Assembly: GCA_028583605.1 (NCBI GenBank)
Contig: CM053326.1
Location: 500,412 to 564,411, forward strand
Direction of reading: 5' to 3'
Source of the DNA: Dastarcus helophoroides
Lineage: Eukaryota; Arthropoda; Insecta; Coleoptera; Bothrideridae
Length of the DNA: 64,000 nucleotides
Of the stretch, positions 57,901 to 64,000 are shown piece after piece (the stretch's first letter is position 1; each line of letters opens with the position of its first letter). Made by a program: the position numbers and the translations under genes. The notes below the pieces were generated by a model. That model ran no database searches. It saw only the letters and a program-made list of their open reading frames with translations, and was not told the DNA's origin.

Positions 57901-58126
57901 TCCAGAGTTTCAGCCTGAAATTTTTAAATTCTAAAATTCGAAAAATATTTCCTTTAAATTTTAAAGGAAATATTTAAATTTTAAGCATTACCACAGTAGG
58001 TTTATGCTGTAATATTTAAAAAATAAGGAGAACATTTCCTGAATTATGTTAGAAAATCAATTTAAATTAATAAAAATAAAAAAATGAGTCAGCTGGAACT
58101 GAACCGAAAACCGGAAAAAACCTCTA

Positions 58127-59048
58127 GAGAAACATAAGTGATACAAAAGTTATGATATTTAATGGTATTTTTACGAATTAAATTTAACATCTTATAGCCT
58201 CCAAAATTATTTTCATCGAGTACAAAAAAAAAAAACAGTATCGACATTTCTGAGCCCCTTAAAGTACTCTGTGCGGTTGCACCTGGTTACGCTTCTAGAT
58301 TACTTAATTAAAATTGTTTGCTTTCATAGGATTAAAATTATATCACTTTTTCATGAAAACTGCATTTAAAGATAAAATGTATTTTATTACAAAGTTCTAA
58401 TTAAACTCAACAAAAACACAAAAAAATTATTTTTTTAAACAAAATCCGCTCTACGATCTTTTAAAGAAATAAAGTGTTCATTACTTTCTCATCAAAATTG
58501 TTTAAATCCAAATCTATAAATGAATAATTAGACCCTAGAATGGGTACTGCTACCTCTTTGTGAATAACGATACTATTGGCAGTTAGGCCTGTAAGCGGCA
58601 CAATTAGCAATCGCAATCAGATCAGCGAGCACCTACACATTTAGCATCATAAACCGTAAATACACACTCCAAACTCTGACTCGTACTCACGATTTGGCAA
58701 TATCGCATAAGTGCGGAGCGGCGTACCCCGCGCAAGCTCGGTGTTCTGTAGTTTATTTCTCCGTATCTCGTGGGGGCCGTTGATAGGCATCGCACGGCAG
58801 CCACGCTAGGTGCATAATTCTGCGCGCACCAACTTATTTAAATTTCCTTATAATATTTAATACGATGGAATCAACGTTTGTATACTTTATTCCAAGTCAC
58901 TCACAAGTATTATTAGTTAATTAGTACATCATTATTTTGTGTTTAAAAATGTGCTAAATCCAAGACTTTTACATTAAATAGAAAAAAATAGATCGCTCAT
59001 TTCACGAGGAGCGCGCGCTCTTGCGCTCTTTAAGACCAGCCGCCACTG
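58127..59048. repeat. First right end inside the hAT composite
   Basis: Homologous to 23092-23892 of the MITE family with a ~130-bp insertion at about 58217-58346. It finishes with a perfect CCAGCCGCCACTG, but no target-site duplication adjoins it. Confidence 0.85.
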
Positions 59049-59955
59049 CTGTAAGCACATAATCAATTTCATTAATTTATTTTTTTAAATTCCAAGGACG
59101 TATAAATAATTTTTTGCCGAATTCTGGTGTTTTTTCTCAAAGATGTTTTACTTTTGATTCATAAATTTTCTATATCTTGCAACGTTTTTCTAAATTTCGG
59201 TTATTTTTAGAAATTTTCGAAATATCAACTTGTTTTGTAAAATTCTTTTAACTTTCTTTTAATTTTTGATTCAAATTCAACATTTCAACTTTTTCAGAGA
59301 TTTCTCTCTTTTGATAAAGATATTTATACGCATTTTGACATTATTTTCAAAATATTCATTTTAGTTTAAAAATTTAACTTTTTTTAAATTCAAGTTTGAA
59401 CTTTTAATTTTCCTTTTATTGAAACGAAATTTTCATTTGAAATTCCAAATTTTGATGTTTTTAAGACTTAATTTTTATTTAACATTTTGAAATAATTTAG
59501 AAATATCAACATTTTTATTTTTCCATTTCGACTTTAAAATCGAAATTTCCAAAAAAATGATTTTATAAATTTCGTTTTCCTTAAAATTTTCAGTTTAGCT
59601 AGAACTATTTTTTATAATGTTTCCATTTTTTTATTTAAAATTAATTTTAAATTTTTCTAAAGGTCTTTATTTTACAATTTCAGTTTCTTTTTATTTCTTT
59701 TCTAAATTTTTCGCTAAATGGCACTAAAAATTGTATGCTTTAATTTTTTCAAATTTTAATTCTAGTCACGAAATTTCTACTTTTTAAAAAAAAATTCTAG
59801 TTTAAATGCTTTTTCAGAAAATTTTCGGTTTTTTCTCAATATTTAAATTTATTCTAAATATTTCGGTAAACTCAACATTTTTAGTTTTAAAAAAAAATTG
59901 ACTTTAACTTCGAAGCTCCAGGATTTTGTTTGATAAAGTTCTTTTCTTTTTCATC
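59049..59955. repeat. AT-rich filler between the two right ends
   Basis: Degenerate AT-rich repeat of minus polarity, no coding. Confidence 0.55.
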
Positions 59956-60442
59956 CTGCTACCTCTTTGTGAATAGCGATACTATTGGCAGTTAGGCCTG
60001 TAAGTGGCACAATTAGCAATCGCAATCAGATCAGCGAGCACCTACACATTTAGCATCATAAACCGTAAATACACACTCCAAACTCTGACTCGTACTCACG
60101 ATTTGGCAATATCGCATAAGTGCGGAGCGGCGTACCCCGAGCAAGCTTGGTGTTCTGTAGTTTATTTCTCCGTATCTCGTGGGGGCCGTTGATAGGCATC
60201 GCACGGCAGCCACGCTAGGTGCATAATTCTGCGCGCACCAACTTATTTAAATTTCCTTATAATATTTAATACGATGGAATCAACGTTTGTATACTTTATT
60301 CCAAGTCACTCACAAGTATTATTAGTTAATTAGTATTTAAAAATGTGCTAAATCCAAGACCTTTACATTAAATAGAAAAGAATAGATCGCTCATTTCACG
60401 AGGAGCGCGCGCTCTTGCGCTCTTTAAGACCAGCCGCCACTA
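59956..60442. repeat. Second right end of the hAT composite
   Basis: Nearly identical to 58547-59048, starting abruptly at CTGCTACCTCTTTGTG and lacking a short segment near 60334. This end carries the target-site duplication. Confidence 0.88.
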
Positions 60443-60532
60443 GACCAGGAATGCGGAATAAAATTCATATCTTTTGAATGAATTAATTTTCTTTAAAACG
60501 TCGAAACAGGTTAAATGATTGTTTTTTCATCT

Positions 60533-60592
60533 TTCGGTTTTTTAATCTTTTTTGGTTTCAGGGACAAGATTTGTATTTCAATCTTTCGGTTA
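60533..60592 (+). mobile_element. Small fragment of a hammerhead-type fold-back element
   Basis: GGTTTTTTAATCTTTTTTGG, TTCAGGGACAAGATTTG and TATTTCAATC correspond to the right arm and tail of the family. Confidence 0.6.
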
Positions 60593-60936
60593 GATGTATA
60601 TTCAATAAATTTTCTTCAACCCCCTAAGCTCCAGCTACCTTTATTTTTTTCTCAAATGCAAACATAAGGTATAAGGAGGCTCGTTGAAAAGCTTGTAGAA
60701 AACTAATCCAGCTATTCCAGCTATTTTCTTATGGGATACCAGTGAGGTTAAAGCAATCCCACTTGCGTTTCTTTTTGGCCCAAATAGACGAAAACAGTGG
60801 TTGAAAACAACAAAATTATTGTTTTCAACTAATAAATCATATAAGCCCAATTTAGGATGTTGAGGTTGAAGGAAAATCGAAGATTAAAAACTTGCATACA
60901 ACAAAAAAACAAATATTTTATATTTCTTAAATGATT

Positions 60937-62382
60937 TCACAATTCGTCCCAGTTCATTGTTATTTTTTTTCCAGTTTTTACGGATTCTTCGCAAGCCAAA
61001 GCAATTCGGCTAACTGCAAGAGTATCTTGTGCACTCACGCTTAGTTCAGCTTTCCCTAAAAACAAATTACCATATTAAGTATGCAATATATTTTTTAGAA
61101 TTAAATACTAAATTACCATCCAAAACTTCCAAGAAATGTTCCATTTCATTTTGGTATCCCTGACAATAACGGGATGGGAACGAATATTCTATTGGTGCTT
61201 TTTCCACGCTCCTATGAGTGTACGTTTCTACGTTGTTAACAGGTTGACAGTTTTCTGCCTTTATCATGCCTTTTTGTCCAAACACCTAAAAATATGACAT
61301 TAAGCATTCACTATAACAAACTTTACTTCGTCATACTTCTAGCCTTTGATCGTAGCCATATGTTGAATGTCTGCTAAGGTCAATAACAACTATCGTTCCA
61401 CTTTCAAAACCTAAAGTTATAGCCACTGTGTCGTAATCATTTATACTTGCAATTTCAGGTATATTGGCCTTGGCTGTCACCGAAACAGTATTAGGGTATT
61501 CCCCTAGTATAAATAACGCCATATCGATGTCATGCACAGCGCAGTCATGAAAAATGCCTCCTGAAACTTAACTTGTGCTAAGAACTCTCCCTCAAATGAA
61601 TTATCCACCTTACCCGAGATTTTTAAATATTCTAACGAAGGTAGTGGTGAGTCTCTACTACATACTTTTAAAACCAATACGTGACCAATTTCTCCCGATC
61701 TAACTCTTTTTTGAATGAGGTTGTAGGACGGATCAAATCGTCTATAACATAGGATAATTAGAGCCAAAAACTCTAAACTAAGCCAGCTCTTTTATATACA
61801 TTTATACATATACCTGTTAAATGCAGAAAATAGGGGTTGTCCAACTTTTTTGGCCAACAGATAGCAATCTTTGGTATGTTCGTAGGTTTCTGAAATGGGC
61901 TTTTCACAAAATACTGCCTTGTGATGTTCTAGAGCACTCTTAACTACAATTTCATGGGTGAAAGTTGGAGAAGCCACAACTACAGCTCTTATCCTAAAGT
62001 AAAATTATGCAATTGATGGTATTTATGTACTACATAACTGTACTATCTAACTGTACTATCTAACTGTACTATCACTTACTTCGGATCTTTAAAAACTCGG
62101 TCAGCGTCTTTGCTAGTTAAAAATGTAACATCGTTTAAATGGTAATATTGTTTCGCGTCCTTCCATTTTTGTGTATTATCTTCGACGATGTAAAGTAACT
62201 TGATTCGATGGGACTTTATTAAAAAATTTAGATGAATCGTGCCTTAAATTAAATAATGTTTAATAATCAAAATAGTAGATTAAGATTCATTAGAAAACTT
62301 ACCAGCTCTTCCTATACCAAATAAAGCAAATCCGTATATTTCGTTGGAGTCTCTTCCGGATAAATGAAGGTTGTCAATGTAC
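60937..62382 (-). CDS. Gfo/Idh/MocA oxidoreductase, inositol 2-dehydrogenase-like, 5' partial
   Basis: NAD(P)-dependent cytosolic dehydrogenase acting on a polyol or sugar; inositol 2-dehydrogenase-like by motif, substrate not proven. Seven minus-strand exons: 62303-62382, 62080-62242, 61814-61993, 61614-61741, 61337-61560, 61117-61285, 60937-61055. All borders are GT-AG, the phases agree, and the introns are 51-86 nt. Together they give 353 residues and TGA without a break. Seen: Rossmann GIGRAG (22-27), ASPTFTHE, EKPIS (111-115, Lys112 the likely catalytic Lys), HDCAVHDIDM (Asp189, His193 matching the family's Asp/His pair), TYGYDQRLEVFGQKG, and a C-terminus with SAQDTLAVSRIALACEES. Length matches the family, so only the first few residues are missing. 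The first exon starts in phase, after CTAG, and its upstream exon with the ATG was not found. Possible poly(A) signal at 60640-60645. Confidence 0.93.
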
Positions 62383-62580
62383 CTAGAAACACGAAACGAA
62401 ACCAATAAATACAGGATATACTTCTTCCGAGATTGGACCGTGTCAAAGAACTACTAAAAGTGTTTCGCCCACCATCGTAGGGGGCTTTTTCAGGAACAAA
62501 GAAAAGAAACAATAAATGAAAAGAGAAATATGAGGGAATATGCAAAAAACGAAAGAATGAAAAGGCCAATTTCAAAACAT

Positions 62581-62890
62581 CAGTAACTCGGTACCAGAGG
62601 CGAAACTCTTCTGAATTGAAAATTGATACAAAGGATGAGAAAGTTTAGATAGAAGAGCCCGATAACTCAGTATGTCCACCGTACCAGAGGCGAAACTCTT
62701 CTGAAATAAAAATTGGTACAAAGGATAAGAAAGTTTAGATAGAAGAGCACGGTAACTCAGTATGTCCACCGTACCAGAGGCGAAACTCTTCTGAATTGAA
62801 AATTGGTACAAAGAGTAAGAAAGTTTGGATAGAAGAGCACGGTAACTCAGTATGTCCACCACAACAGAAGCGAATCTCTTCTGAGAGGAA
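62581..62890. repeat. 90-bp tandem repeat, three copies plus a partial
   Basis: ACCAGAGGCGAAACTCTTC begins at 62593, 62683 and 62773, with a diverged start near 62863. It lies just 5' of the first recognised oxidoreductase exon, on the side where its missing start should be. Open frames through it are a by-product of the 30-codon period. Confidence 0.92.
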
Positions 62891-63050
62891 ATAAAGAAAG
62901 GGAAACTTTATATTCCATATGTCTGCGCGATCACTCCCGAAGATTTCCGATGGTTGGTTTCCAGATGAAGGAAAGCATGTAACTGTCGTCTCTGTTGATG
63001 TTTTTGGGGAATTTTTACATTTCAATTGCCTCGCGTATCTTCCTATTATA
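62891..63050. other. Short unassigned segment
   Basis: Single-copy-looking DNA upstream of the oxidoreductase; a first exon could lie here, but none could be proven. Confidence 0.3.
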
Positions 63051-63058
63051 GTAATTGG

Positions 63059-63960
63059 CAGTGGCGGCTGGTCTTAAAGAGCGCAAGAGCGCGCGCTCCT
63101 CGTGAAATGAGCGATCTATTCTTTTCTGTTTAATGTAAAAGACTTGGATTTATCACATTTTTAAACACAAAATAATGATATACTAATTAACTAATAATAC
63201 TTGTGAATGACTTGGAATAAAATACACCAACGTTTGATTCCGTTATACTTAGTAAATATTATTATTATATAAGGAAATTTAAATAAGCTGGTGCGCGCAG
63301 AATTATGCACCTAGCGAGGGTGCCGTGCAATGCCTATCAACGGTCTTCACGGGATACGGAGAAATAAACTACAGAACACCACGTTAAAGCTAGGCCGGGG
63401 TACGCCGCTCCGCGCATGTGCGATATTGCCGAATGGTGAGTACGAGTCAGAGTTTGGAGTGTCTATTTACGTTTATGATGCTAAATGCGTAGGTCCCGGC
63501 TGATCTGATTGCGATTGCTAATTGTGCCGTTTACAGGCCTAACTGCCAATAGTACCCCTATTCACAAAGAGATAGCAATACCCATTCTAGGGTCTAATTA
63601 TTCATCTATAGATTTGGATTTAAACAATTTTGATGAGAAAGTAATGAAGACTTTATTTCTTTAAAAGATCGTACAGCGGATTTTGTTTTAAAAAATATTT
63701 TTTTATGTGTTTTTGTAGAGTTTAATTAGAACCTTGTAATAAAATATATTTTATTTTCAAATGCAGTTTTCATGAAATGGAGATTATAAGATGGTAATTA
63801 AATTTAATAGTAAAAATACTATTAAATATCACACCTTTTGTGTCACATTTGTTTCTCTTAAATTTAATATCTTGCTATGACACTGGAGTCACCTAAACTC
63901 TTAACTACTAATATTTTTGCATGTGCGCACCCCCTGTCAAAAAGTAACCAGCCGCCACTG
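63059..63960. mobile_element. 902-bp hAT-type MITE, TSD GTAATTGG
   Basis: Ends CAGTGGCGGCTGG and CCAGCCGCCACTG, with GTAATTGG duplicated at 63051-63058 and 63961-63968. Very similar to 22991-23892 (reverse) and 28049-28947 (same orientation), with few differences, so the family moved recently. Confidence 0.95.
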
Positions 63961-64000
63961 GTAATTGGGAACATTGGATATAATTGAAATATTATCAAAG

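Larger units (their letters stand above)
54980..60442. mobile_element. 5.46-kb hAT-type composite element, TSD GACCAGGA
   Basis: Left end CAGTGGCGGCTGG and right end CCAGCCGCCACTA (last G changed) are bracketed by GACCAGGA at 54972-54979 and 60443-60450. The interior has 3 kb of AT-rich sequence with a polarity switch near 56.1 kb and a CGGAACCGGAAA-type simple region. It then holds a full-length right end with its own terminus at 59048, 0.9 kb of filler, and a second right end. No transposase frame was found. Confidence 0.88.

Noticed and set aside
62572..63025. 96-codon minus frames upstream of the oxidoreductase as its N-terminus
   Set aside because: They are produced by the 90-bp tandem repeat and do not join the first exon in phase through a recognisable donor.

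Overview
This is a transposon-dominated, AT-rich insect nuclear window. The two convincing host genes are an insect-type odorant receptor (7tm_6 family) and a Gfo/Idh/MocA oxidoreductase. Both are on the minus strand and have short introns (48-86 nt) with standard GT-AG borders. The order is not fixed by the sequence; a beetle-like insect fits the receptor, but that is inference. No rRNA, tRNA, CRISPR or bacterial-type operon was seen.

Layout. 1-16 kb: purine microsatellite, a 183-bp MITE, then a large imperfect inverted repeat (arms about 4.48-9.13 and 12.13-14.9 kb). A 1.6-kb (TAGGA)n array and several fold-back elements with a hammerhead-like core sit in its arms. 16.3-19.3 kb: four-plus tandem copies of a ~690-bp AT-rich unit. 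20-24 kb: fold-back repeats, a LINE tail, a decayed Tc1/mariner element and a 902-bp hAT MITE. 24.18-32.88 kb: a five-exon odorant receptor of 400 codons plus stop. Its 7.3-kb third intron holds a mariner end, hAT elements, a hammerhead-element fragment and a solo LTR. 33-37 kb: LINE (jockey/R1 group) fragments, one carrying a 1.55-kb (CTCTT)n array inside the reverse-transcriptase (RT) frame. 37-40.4 kb: about 22 copies of a 132-bp (44-codon) repeat ending in an open C-terminal segment with stop and poly(A) signal. 42.6-50.4 kb: a stack of nested insertions. An RTE-like LINE is joined to 132-bp repeats in three places and split by a hammerhead fold-back (12-bp target-site duplication, TSD), a 3.9-kb jockey-like LINE with its own (AAGAG)n array, and a MITE relative (12-bp TSD). 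50.5-54 kb: solo LTR, then a tandem array with 508/358/509-bp spacing. 54.98-60.44 kb: one 5.46-kb hAT-type composite defined by an 8-bp TSD, with its right end present twice. 60.9-62.4 kb: seven exons of the oxidoreductase. 62.6-64 kb: a 90-bp tandem repeat and a third hAT MITE.

The genes do not form a pathway together. The main story is nested mobile DNA. Exact target-site duplications give clean boundaries for four hAT insertions, three solo LTRs, two hammerhead fold-backs, one MITE relative and one LINE, so an order of insertion can be read. About 20 kb is a strand-polar AT-rich sequence built on GTCGAAATTTT-like words and flips orientation between blocks. I could not assign it to a known family.
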